A stretch of DNA of 7,334 bases from positions 1 to 7,334 of the forward strand of contig JAHFDE010000111.1 in the NCBI GenBank assembly GCA_023249165.1. The letters are read 5' to 3'. Position 1 is the stretch's first letter. Every line of letters begins with the position of its first letter. The DNA is from Candidatus Methylomirabilota bacterium (lineage in GTDB: Bacteria; Methylomirabilota; Methylomirabilia; Methylomirabilales; CSP1-5). The position numbers and the translations under genes were made by a program. Positions 1 to 5,411 of the stretch are shown in pieces. The notes below the pieces were generated by a model, which worked only from the letters and a program-made list of their open reading frames with translations, was not told the origin of the DNA and did no database searches.

Positions 1-424
1 TATGTCCCCAGAGGAGGGTAAAGAGGGCGTGGCGGGCCGTCCTGCGAATCTGCTCGTAGTGCCGGCAGACCCCGTCCGCAAAGTGGACGCGCGTCCGGTC
101 CTCACGGCAGAGGAGAACCCGTCCAGAGACAGCGTTGTGCCGGAGGCCCAGGGGGGCCACATTGAGCACAGTGACATCCACAGGCAGACGCAAGGCCCGA
201 CTCAGGTCCTTGGCGAGGGTGACCTGATACTGGAGAGAGGCCCGCCGCGTCCAGCGGGCGTGGTCCAGGTACACCGCTACGTCGATGTCCCGGAATCGGC
301 TCCCGTTGACGAACGAACCGTGAAGATAGGCGAAGAGGACCTCTTCGCGAAACTCCAGGAGGTCCCGCAGGGCGGAGGTAACGTGGGCCTTTTCCCGAGA
401 GGTCAACCGGTACCTAGGAAGCAC
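1..424 (-). CDS. MntA-like nucleotidyltransferase domain protein (3' end outside window)
   Basis: A small protein of the minimal nucleotidyltransferase superfamily, the fold of the MntA antitoxins that AMPylate HEPN toxins. 141 residues are visible and the reading frame runs off the left edge without a stop. Residues 31-52 carry the hallmark: a Gly-Ser pair (36-37, HGSFVNGS) followed by Asp46 and Asp48 in RDIDVAVYL. A third acidic residue, Asp83 in PVDVTVLN, fits the usual metal-binding triad, so the enzyme looks intact. The start is placed at GTG 424 because GGGGAGGA lies six bases before it and the frame is closed by a stop at 488-490. GTG codons at 451, 466 and 484 are alternatives with poorer sites. 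It overlaps the preceding 49-aa ORF by 11 nt. In the family, a HEPN (DUF86) toxin gene commonly lies next to it. None is visible here, but the neighbour to the left is outside the window. The fold is sure; the toxin-antitoxin role is inferred. Confidence 0.85.
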   Translation of the reverse strand, partial: MLPRYRLTSREKAHVTSALRDLLEFREEVLFAYLHGSFVNGSRFRDIDVAVYLDHARWTRRASLQYQVTLAKDLSRALRLPVDVTVLNVAPLGLRHNAVSGRVLLCREDRTRVHFADGVCRHYEQIRRTARHALFTLLWGH

Positions 425-563
425 GGAGGATCCTCCCCGGTTCTCTGGCACCGCCACGGTCGTCACGGCGCAAATACTCCTCACAGATCACCCAGACGCC
501 CGGCCCCTTCACATGGACCTCAGCTTTGAGGATCCCCTGACCTGTGATCTCCCACGGTCTCAT
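414..563 (-). CDS. Small 49-residue ORF of unknown function between the TPR and nucleotidyltransferase genes
   Basis: I do not recognise this protein. Its 49 residues begin MRPWEITGQGILKAEV and end EPGRILRAS. The first 28 residues look like short beta strands (LKAEVHVKG, GVWVICEEY) and the tail is Arg-rich. Support for a real gene is positional. The ATG shares an ATGA overlap with the stop of the TPR gene, GGAGAAGG lies just upstream, and its stop falls 11 nt inside the next gene. That is the pattern of translational coupling in an operon. Without this ORF the operon would have an unexplained 135-base gap between the TPR and nucleotidyltransferase genes. It could be a small antitoxin or adaptor, but nothing in the sequence shows that. 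It is also possible that it is a chance frame. Confidence 0.55.
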   Translation of the reverse strand: MRPWEITGQGILKAEVHVKGPGVWVICEEYLRRDDRGGAREPGRILRAS

Positions 564-1597
564 CCTTCTCCGAGCTCCCTCCGTTCCACCTGCACGTCCC
601 GCTCCATGGACATCCGCCGGCGGATGCGGCGGAAGGTGAGCATGTCGCGTTTCAGATCGGGATTGCCCATCCGCTTGTCGAGCGAGATGACCTCTTCCAG
701 GAGGCTGAGCGCGTTCCGATACTCTCCCTTCTCCTCGTGGACGATCGCAAGATTATGCATGAGAACCGTGACGCGGAGGAGGTCATCCCGTTCCCGCAGG
801 ATCTGGATCCCACGTTGGTACGTCTCCTGTGCTCCGTCGAGATCCCCCATCTCCTTGCGGGCAAGACCAAGGCTGTTGAGAATCCCGGCACACCCCAGGG
901 CATCCCCCAACGCCTCGTGGAGGGCATAGCTCTTTTCGTAGTATTCGGCGGCCTGCTGCCACTCCCCCCTTTGATGATGCACGCGGCCGATGTTGGCCAG
1001 GGTGATCGAAAGCCCGCGAGTATCTCCGGTCCCTTCCTGGATGAGCCGACCCTGCCCGTACGCCTCGAGGGCCTCCTCCCATCTCTCCATCTTGGCCCAC
1101 AGCGTGCCGATATTGTTCCAGGTCAGGCCGAGGCCCACCCTATCGCCGAGTTCCTCTTTGATCCGCATACTCTCGCGGTAGTGCTGCAGTGCCTCCTCCC
1201 ATTCCCCCTTCGCCTCATAGGCGTTCCCCATCTTTCCGAGGGTGGCGGCGAGCCCGGGCCGATCGTCAAGCTCCTGCTGCAGACGCCGGGCGCGGTCCAG
1301 GGACTCCAACCCCTGATCCCACGCGCCTTGCTGAAGCGAGAGATGGGCCATCAACGCAGCGACAGAGGCCTCCCCCGGCTTGTCCGCCAGTTCCTCAAAG
1401 ACCTTGAGGCTTTCCTGAAAGACCGCGAGGGCCTCCCGATGCTTTCCCTGCGTCTGGTAGACGGTCCCGATCTTGGCCAAGGCCCAGCCGGTCCCTGGAG
1501 CATCCCCCCCCGCTTTACATCTATCCAGTTCTGCTAGGAGTGCGGGAAGGCTCACCTGTCCCTGCCCTGGGGTCCCCTGCCGATCGTCCTGACGCAT
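560..1597 (-). CDS. Tetratricopeptide repeat protein with seven 40-residue repeats
   Basis: A 345-residue, probably cytoplasmic TPR scaffold with no signal peptide or membrane segment. Seven repeats start at about residues 31, 71, 111, 151, 191, 231 and 271, exactly 40 residues apart. Each has the form GD-x-x-G...L-x-x-(I/L)G-x-x-(Y/H)...G-x-(W/Y)-x-x-A-L-x-x-(Y/F). The 40-residue spacing, rather than 34, is that of the extended TPR class found in LGN/kinesin-light-chain-like arrays. These bind peptides or partner proteins along a superhelical groove. No catalytic domain or DNA-binding domain is attached, and the C-terminus is a basic tail (FRRIRRRMSMERDVQ). The frame is open 40 residues further upstream, but the start at 1597 is preferred. 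It lies 8 nt after the DUF4177-like gene's stop and has GGGGAGGT about ten bases ahead, while a longer form would overlap that gene. The partner is unknown. Confidence 0.9.
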   Translation of the reverse strand: MRQDDRQGTPGQGQVSLPALLAELDRCKAGGDAPGTGWALAKIGTVYQTQGKHREALAVFQESLKVFEELADKPGEASVAALMAHLSLQQGAWDQGLESLDRARRLQQELDDRPGLAATLGKMGNAYEAKGEWEEALQHYRESMRIKEELGDRVGLGLTWNNIGTLWAKMERWEEALEAYGQGRLIQEGTGDTRGLSITLANIGRVHHQRGEWQQAAEYYEKSYALHEALGDALGCAGILNSLGLARKEMGDLDGAQETYQRGIQILRERDDLLRVTVLMHNLAIVHEEKGEYRNALSLLEEVISLDKRMGNPDLKRDMLTFRRIRRRMSMERDVQVERRELGEG

Positions 1598-1605
1598 CCC
1601 TTGCC

Positions 1606-1815
1606 CTACCTCCCCTCGGCCTGTGGCCTCTTGAAGATCATGAGGGCCCCCACCGTTCCATAGGCGAAGCCATCCTTGTTGGGCGCAATCAGGGGGACCA
1701 CAGAAACCATCTCCCACCCCTCCCGACCCACGTCATTGAGCCAATCCAATCCGCTGACCAACCCTTCGGCCGTTTCCTTGAACATCACCATCCGGTCCTG
1801 ATATTGCCAGCGCAT
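1606..1815 (-). CDS. DUF4177-like small protein
   Basis: A 69-residue protein that matches the DUF4177 pattern as I remember it: an N-terminal strand (MRWQYQDRMVMF), then LDWLNDVGREGWEMVSVVP, then a closing strand ending in ALMIFKRP. The L-N-x-x-G-x-x-G-W-E-x-V-S-V core and the terminal F-K-R-P are characteristic. The molecular role of DUF4177 is not established. These small domains usually sit in operons of unrelated function. The ATG has GGAGG seven bases upstream. That ribosome site lies in a perfect 12-bp palindrome (1823-1834) in the 21-nt gap after the previous gene, so local pairing could modulate initiation. The stop is followed 8 nt later by the TPR start, which implies co-expression. 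Confidence 0.8.
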   Translation of the reverse strand: MRWQYQDRMVMFKETAEGLVSGLDWLNDVGREGWEMVSVVPLIAPNKDGFAYGTVGALMIFKRPQAEGR

Positions 1816-1836
1816 TTTTCGTCCTCCATGGAGGGT

Positions 1837-3198
1837 TTAGGAGTCCGCCGCAGGGTCGAGCAGGGGCTCCGGCAGGCTGAGGGCCCTTGCGATGCCTTTC
1901 CGGACTTCCAGCAGCATGGCCTGCCGCTCCTCCGGGGGCGCCTGCTCGACCTCGAGCATGCCACAGGTCACTCTGCAGTTCAATTCCCGCAGCCCGGCCT
2001 GGTTCCCCCCCTTGCCGAGCTGTCCGATGATCATCTCCTGCAGAACCTGGTACAATGGCTCCTTCAGGAAGGACATCTGTGCGGTCGGATCGTGGAGCAT
2101 CTCGTAGAGATAGCTCATGAAGACCCGGCTGATGTGCCGAGCCATCTGACTCGCGTCCATGCCGTCGTCATCTTCCGTGAGGAGACGGACTCGCTCCTCA
2201 TGAGGCAGAAGGGCCCAGACCTCTGATGAGATCCGTTGCCGCGTCACCAGACTTCCCGACCGGTACCGGTCTGTGAAGCTCAGGACGGTCCGGCCGCCGA
2301 TCTTCTCATCGAGGCGCCTGACGAGGTCATGGAGGTCCGCCTCTGGGATGTCATAGAAGGAGGGGTAGCGATCTTTGAGGGGGGAAAGTTCGCGGCGCAT
2401 CTCGTCGACCGTCATGAGGTCGGTCAGGGCCTTGACGGATAGCTGGAGCTCCTCCCGGGACATCGCTGCAGTATCCGGGGCCGCTGTCGCTTCCGCGACC
2501 TGGTCTCCTCCCCGGGGAATCCGCTGCATCGCGCCTTCAAAGAGGCTGTCCAGGGGTCTGTCGAGGGAAATGACTCGGGCGATCTCCTCGCGGATGCCCA
2601 GCAAGATCTCCTCTGCGGCCTCGGGTGGGGCCTTGTCCGCCTCCTGGGTCTTGGGCAGGAGCCTGTTTCTAAGGGCGCGGAGATCTTCGGGGGACAGCCT
2701 GGCTAACGACTCTTGGATTTCAAAGTAGCTGGGGAACTCGATGGCCGCCATGGAAAGGGTGAGATCGCAGTACAGGTCATAGTTCCGGCAGAACAGGAGC
2801 CGGGCCATCTCCCGCCGGAGCTGCGCCGGGGTGAGGGCCTCTTCGTCCGAGGCCAGCAGGTACCACTTCTCGGCGCAGGACATGTTCTGAAGCTCCTCTT
2901 CCGTCAGGGCGCTGAGGCCCGAGCCTTCGACCTGGGTCTTGAGGTCGAGGTCCGCGAGGGCCAGTTGGGTGTACTGAGGGATGAAGGAAACGACGAAGGT
3001 TTGGATCCTCTCGAAGGGGAGGTATTCGCTGTACCCTTCCAGGCAGAGGGTCCGGCTGGTCTCGTCCAGGCAGTCGGCGAACACGCGGACGGTCCATCGG
3101 AGTTGGTCTTCGGTCATCTCTGTGATCGTGGAGAGGAGTTCTTTTTCCCTGGAGTGGATGTATCGCCGCATCTGTTCAACCCGGGGCCCCTTATCCAT
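1837..3198 (-). CDS. Large helical, internally repetitive protein of unknown function
   Basis: I do not recognise this 453-residue protein. It appears almost entirely alpha-helical, acidic and soluble, with no transmembrane segment and no visible catalytic motif. It contains related segments. Residues 191-216 (PPEAAEEILL...SLDRPL) and 421-446 (PPEERQAMLL...SLPEPL) align without gaps at 13 of 26 identities. Residues 28-38 (MTEDQLRWTVR) resemble 246-256 (MSREELQLSVK). FPSYFEIQE (155-163) resembles YPSFYDIPE (278-286), and LYCDLTLSMAAIE (142-154) resembles LNCRVTCGMLEVE (406-418). The two halves therefore probably arose by duplication, with insertions and shuffling of helices. Residues 225-250 are a low-complexity Ala/Thr/Gly linker between them. 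ATG 3198 is chosen because AGGAG lies seven bases upstream and it overlaps the preceding gene by 8 nt. An in-frame ATG 14 codons earlier lies deeper in that gene. A scaffold or structural role is a guess. Confidence 0.82.
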   Translation of the reverse strand: MDKGPRVEQMRRYIHSREKELLSTITEMTEDQLRWTVRVFADCLDETSRTLCLEGYSEYLPFERIQTFVVSFIPQYTQLALADLDLKTQVEGSGLSALTEEELQNMSCAEKWYLLASDEEALTPAQLRREMARLLFCRNYDLYCDLTLSMAAIEFPSYFEIQESLARLSPEDLRALRNRLLPKTQEADKAPPEAAEEILLGIREEIARVISLDRPLDSLFEGAMQRIPRGGDQVAEATAAPDTAAMSREELQLSVKALTDLMTVDEMRRELSPLKDRYPSFYDIPEADLHDLVRRLDEKIGGRTVLSFTDRYRSGSLVTRQRISSEVWALLPHEERVRLLTEDDDGMDASQMARHISRVFMSYLYEMLHDPTAQMSFLKEPLYQVLQEMIIGQLGKGGNQAGLRELNCRVTCGMLEVEQAPPEERQAMLLEVRKGIARALSLPEPLLDPAADS

Positions 3199-3550
3199 CC
3201 CTCTTCTCCTGATCCTCCAGGGCCTTGAGCAGCCCCGCAACGATCTCTGCGCGGTGATCCTCTCGGATGTGCCAAAAGGCGTTCACCGGAATCTCGTCCT
3301 CGCTGTCCATCAGTTCTCCGATATTGATCGGGTCGGGTCCTCTCGCCGGCGGTCCCAGGAACCCTGCGAAGTAGTCGATGAGGGCGAATGACTCTCGACG
3401 CAGCGAATGGACGTCGGCCGTCCCATAGTCAGATCCGATCAAGAGAAAGAATTCCACCTCCTCCCGGCTCTCCTCGTGAGATGCCCGTCCTTCCATGAGG
3501 AGACCCCGGTCTCCCACCTCCTTCTTCATGAGCCGAAAGCGCCAAGCCAT
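3191..3550 (-). CDS. Hypothetical protein, 119 residues
   Basis: No family is recognised. The protein has a basic N-terminus (MAWRFRLMKKEVGDRG), a hydrophobic strand EVEFFLLIGSDYG at 31-43, a helix with DYFAGFLGPPA at 59-69, and an acidic region before NAFWHIREDHRAEIVAGLLKALEDQ near the end. It looks like a small soluble alpha/beta domain. Its 3' end overlaps the 453-aa gene by 8 nt, which suggests translational coupling and a shared role. The start is uncertain. GTG 3553, ATG 3550 and ATG 3526 are all in frame, and no Shine-Dalgarno sequence precedes the first two. The heptad repeat array begins within a few bases upstream, so the original 5' context may have been replaced by repeat sequence. 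Confidence 0.7.
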   Translation of the reverse strand: MAWRFRLMKKEVGDRGLLMEGRASHEESREEVEFFLLIGSDYGTADVHSLRRESFALIDYFAGFLGPPARGPDPINIGELMDSEDEIPVNAFWHIREDHRAEIVAGLLKALEDQEKRDG

Positions 3551-3557
3551 CACAATA

Positions 3558-3675
3558 CAGCAGTCAGCAGTCCGCTGTCAGCAGTCCGCAAACCAATGAG
3601 CAGTCAGCGGCCAGCCGTCAGCGGTCCGCAAGAACCGGAAAGCTGATCGCTGACAGCCGACAGCCGACAGCTAAT
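3558..3675 (-). repeat. Degenerate heptad repeat array in inverted arms (GCNGTCA / AGCNGAC word)
   Basis: The whole gap between two orphan genes is made of 7-bp units. Clear units on the plus strand are cagcagt (3558, 3565, 3579), gcagtca (3600), gcggcca (3607), gccgtca (3614) and gcggtcc (3621). From 3641 the orientation flips to agctgat, cgctgac, agccgac, agccgac and agctaat. The two arms are therefore roughly inverted and could form an imperfect GC-rich stem in RNA or single-stranded DNA. The last unit touches the stop codon of the 110-aa gene, and the array ends about eight bases from the start of the 119-aa gene. Function is unknown. It may act as a weak terminator or processing site. 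Confidence 0.85.
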
Positions 3676-4007
3676 CAAATGCTCCAGGGACACCAGGCCC
3701 CCCACCCAAACGCCTGGTACTCGTCCTCGCCCATCCATTCCGCGAGGTGGGTTCGATGCTCTGCGACCAGTTGGAACCCCTGATCGAACTCGATGGTCAC
3801 GATGTGCCGGTCTTCAAGATCACAGTACCGGATGGCGTACAGGTTCTCGGTGGCGGAACAGACGTCAATGGGCCGGATGTCCTCAAACCCCTGGCCGAGG
3901 ATCCGGAGGATCTCGTAGAGGTCATAGGACCTCCCATTGATACTCAGTTGGAAATCCCTGGTCCCGAGTTCACCATACCGCTTCTCGATGGTCTCCCTGT
4001 CGATCAT
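3675..4007 (-). CDS. Hypothetical protein, 110 residues
   Basis: No family is recognised. It starts MIDRETIEKRYGELGTRDF and continues with a mixed alpha/beta pattern: SINGRSYDLYEILRIL, then LYAIRYCDLEDRHIVTIEF, then VAEHRTHLAEWM. It ends in an aromatic, Trp-rich tail (FGWGAWCPWSI). The alternation of strands and helices suggests a compact single domain. There is no signal peptide. The ATG at 4007 is well supported by AGGAG eight bases upstream. The gene sits between two heptad arrays, about 165 bases after the second E2-like gene. It is the nearest downstream neighbour of the ubiquitin-like cassette and so a candidate accessory component or substrate, but only by position. Confidence 0.78.
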   Translation of the reverse strand: MIDRETIEKRYGELGTRDFQLSINGRSYDLYEILRILGQGFEDIRPIDVCSATENLYAIRYCDLEDRHIVTIEFDQGFQLVAEHRTHLAEWMGEDEYQAFGWGAWCPWSI

Positions 4008-4046
4008 ACCGTCGACTCCTTTCTACCGGTCACCAACGATGAAGTA

Positions 4047-4164
4047 GCAGTCGGCAGCCAGCGGTCAGCAGTCGGCAATCAGCAAAAGCTTTCATGAAAG
4101 GGTATCCTCAATGCTGACCGCTGATAGCTGATGGCCGATGGCTTGTGAAATGCTGACAGCCATC
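4047..4164 (-). repeat. Degenerate heptad repeat array in inverted arms with palindromic centre
   Basis: Plus-strand arm 1 reads in strict 7-bp register: gcagtcg (4047), gcagcca, gcggtca, gcagtcg, gcaatca (4075). Arm 2 has the opposite orientation: tgctgac (4112), cgctgat, agctgat, ggccgat (4133), then tgctgac (4151) and agccatc (4158). The centre between the arms holds a perfect 12-bp palindrome CTTTCATGAAAG (4089-4100). The arrangement predicts a long imperfect hairpin in the 165-base gap after the second E2-like gene. It uses the same word family as the array at 3558-3675, so the two probably share an origin. It may end or attenuate transcription leaving the ubiquitin-like cassette. Confidence 0.85.
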
Positions 4165-4172
4165 TTGCTCCT

Positions 4173-4997
4173 CTAGGAGGCCTCCTTCAGTCGGTGCATC
4201 AGGTCGGCGAGATCGGAGGCGCTCCGCAACGGTTTGACATCGGGGCGTCGTACGTCAATCAGCCGATCCAGCACCTGCCTGGGGGTGCAGCCCGCTGGTT
4301 CCCATCGGATTCCAAGGGGAAAGAGGGGATCGGCTTTCGAGGCCGCCTCCCATGTCTCCAGGGAGGCAATCCGTGGATCGAGGATCCTGGCCCGCTCGAA
4401 GCCGCTCCGCTCAATGTCAAGGTTAAAGCCGGTCTCCCAGAAGAAATTGAGGAGGGTCTCCATCTGTTCCCCCAGGGGGAGGTTCTCCAGATCCTCGGGA
4501 TGCCCGCGGAGGCATGCGCGGCAGTTCGAGGTCAGGACGGGATCGACCTGGACATTGAAGAGATTGGGGACATAGAGCGGGTCATCAGGAGACTGGAGCG
4601 GCGCGTTCCGGTAATAGACGCGCATCTCTTCCAGCCCTCCGCCATACGCCTCGTCCCCCTCGATGGTATAAAAGATACAGATGTGAATGGTATAGGGGAA
4701 GGCGAGCCAGTGGGCGCTGTACGCTCCGCCCCCTTCCATCTTGGCCGGGCTCCAGGTCACGCGCCGAATCTCAGGGGGGAGCTCCACCACGAGTCCCGTG
4801 GAGGCCCCGCGGACTTTCACGTACCGGGTCCCGGCCGGGAGGAAGAGGGTCGTGTCCCTCTGGGACGTCTCCATGGACGAGGCGATGCCTCCCAGCAGCT
4901 CCCGCAGACCGACCTGTCGCTCTACGGTGCGTCGCCCGGCCCCGTCCCCTCCTATGGCGTACGCTGTATCCCCGACGATCTCGATCACATCGTCCAT
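4173..4997 (-). CDS. E2-like (Prok-E2_D / PRTRC-B-like) protein, copy 1
   Basis: A 274-residue protein that I read as a divergent prokaryotic E2 (ubiquitin-conjugating-like) domain. The resemblance to PRTRC protein B/Prok-E2_D rests on order and motifs recalled from that family. There is a strand-rich N-terminal half with LFLPAGTRYVKV (51-62) and PPEIRRVTW (74-82), hydrophobic strands LAFPYTIHICIFY (98-110), then PLYVPNLFNVQ (140-150), and then SNCRACLRG (157-165). In the family, a conserved Cys before a small residue follows the Asn-Val motif and is the presumed thioester cysteine. Cys162, or possibly Cys159, fits here. A conserved helical C-terminal part (TGFNLDIERSGFERAR, LDPRIASLETWEAAS) closes the domain. 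Its ATG lies inside the ubiquitin-like gene (13-nt overlap), so the two are translationally coupled. It is about two-thirds identical to copy 2 over residues 125-233. No E1 gene is seen, so conjugating activity is unproven. Confidence 0.72.
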   Translation of the reverse strand: MDDVIEIVGDTAYAIGGDGAGRRTVERQVGLRELLGGIASSMETSQRDTTLFLPAGTRYVKVRGASTGLVVELPPEIRRVTWSPAKMEGGGAYSAHWLAFPYTIHICIFYTIEGDEAYGGGLEEMRVYYRNAPLQSPDDPLYVPNLFNVQVDPVLTSNCRACLRGHPEDLENLPLGEQMETLLNFFWETGFNLDIERSGFERARILDPRIASLETWEAASKADPLFPLGIRWEPAGCTPRQVLDRLIDVRRPDVKPLRSASDLADLMHRLKEAS

Positions 4998-5308
4998 GGT
5001 ACAATCGTCCTGAGGAGGCTGCAGCGGCGATCGCCCTTCTCTCCAGCCTGGCGCACAAATTCGAGATATTGACCTGGCAGGAGAATTTGGCCCTCGTTCA
5101 CCTCCTGCCCGTCAACGAGGGCTATCGCTCTCGGACTGATGTTCATGGCCTGACCGAGGACCACCCGGACGTCGCCCACCGTCTTCCCGGCAACGCCGAC
5201 GGATAGGGCGTGAATGCCATACACGACACGGACCTTTCCGACCCCCTCTCCCTCGGGGGGCGCAGAGATGGGTAGGGTCTTGGTCTCCTTCAATCCTTCG
5301 CTGCTCAA
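4985..5308 (-). CDS. Ubiquitin-like beta-grasp protein (Prok_Ub / PRTRC-C-like)
   Basis: A 107-residue protein with a beta-grasp domain at about residues 25-92. It opens with a hairpin KVRVVYG...LSVGVAGKTV, continues with a helix VGDVRVVLGQAMNI and strand AIALVDGQEV, then LLPGQYLEFVRQAGEKG. The ending F-x-R-x-x-G-x-K-G is the signature I recall from PRTRC system protein C and other Prok_Ub proteins, which usually stop at that Gly-x-Lys-Gly. Here 15 further residues follow (DRRCSLLRTIVPWTM), read through the region that overlaps the next gene by 13 nt. Residues 1-22 are a flexible Ser/Pro/Glu-rich lead. The start is the weak point. No ATG exists in frame before the domain, and TTG 5308 is the best candidate but has no Shine-Dalgarno site. 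Flanking by two E2-like genes strongly supports a ubiquitin-like role. An MoaD/ThiS-like sulfur carrier is less likely because no terminal Gly-Gly is present. Confidence 0.75.
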   Translation of the reverse strand: MSSEGLKETKTLPISAPPEGEGVGKVRVVYGIHALSVGVAGKTVGDVRVVLGQAMNISPRAIALVDGQEVNEGQILLPGQYLEFVRQAGEKGDRRCSLLRTIVPWTM

Positions 5309-5346
5309 GATCGTTGAGCCAGGGGGAATGACTGTTTCACGAACAT
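5305..5346 (-). other. Possible 13-codon leader ORF ending on the ubiquitin-like start
   Basis: An ATG at 5346 opens the short frame MFVKQSFPLAQRS, which stops at 5305-5307. Its TGA overlaps the TTG start of the ubiquitin-like gene as TTGA. The predicted transcription start of the promoter just upstream falls within a base or two of this ATG. The mRNA could therefore be leaderless and translate this peptide first, with re-initiation at the TTG. This would explain why the TTG has no ribosome binding site. It could equally be a chance frame. Confidence 0.3.
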
Positions 5347-5353
5347 CGTTTGA

Positions 5354-5382
5354 ATTCTATTGCCGGTCGGCGGGGATGTCAA
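5354..5382 (-). promoter_or_regulatory. Sigma-70-type promoter for the ubiquitin-like/E2-like pair
   Basis: On the minus strand TTGACA (5382-5377) is followed after exactly 17 bases by TAGAAT (5359-5354). That is a perfect -35 and a five-of-six -10. It lies in the 103-base gap between the copy-2 E2-like stop and the ubiquitin-like start, and the expected start of transcription is near 5347. It implies that the ubiquitin-like protein and the copy-1 E2-like protein can be expressed apart from copy 2. Confidence 0.75.
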
Positions 5383-5411
5383 CAGCAAAGGGGCGTGAGA
5401 AGCGGCTCACG

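Noticed and set aside
2..529. Long plus-strand open frame of 175 codons
   Set aside because: It is the complement of the nucleotidyltransferase gene, whose GS...DID motif and ribosome site are on the minus strand. The plus-strand product is Pro/Gly/Arg-rich with no domain.
1598..1717. Extended N-terminus for the TPR protein (40 more residues)
   Set aside because: It would overlap most of the DUF4177-like gene, and the extra segment is Gly/Arg-rich with no repeat. The internal ATG has its own ribosome site.
737..2226. Plus-strand open frames opposite the TPR, DUF4177-like and 453-aa genes
   Set aside because: GC-rich third positions of the minus-strand genes leave the opposite frame open. 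The minus-strand products have clear periodic TPRs and conserved motifs.
3558..3675. CRISPR array
   Set aside because: Units are 7 bp and contiguous, with no spacers and no cas genes nearby. The same holds for the other heptad arrays.
4194..5072. Plus-strand open frame of 292 codons
   Set aside because: Opposite the copy-1 E2-like gene and the end of the ubiquitin-like gene, with no coherent domain or upstream ribosome site.
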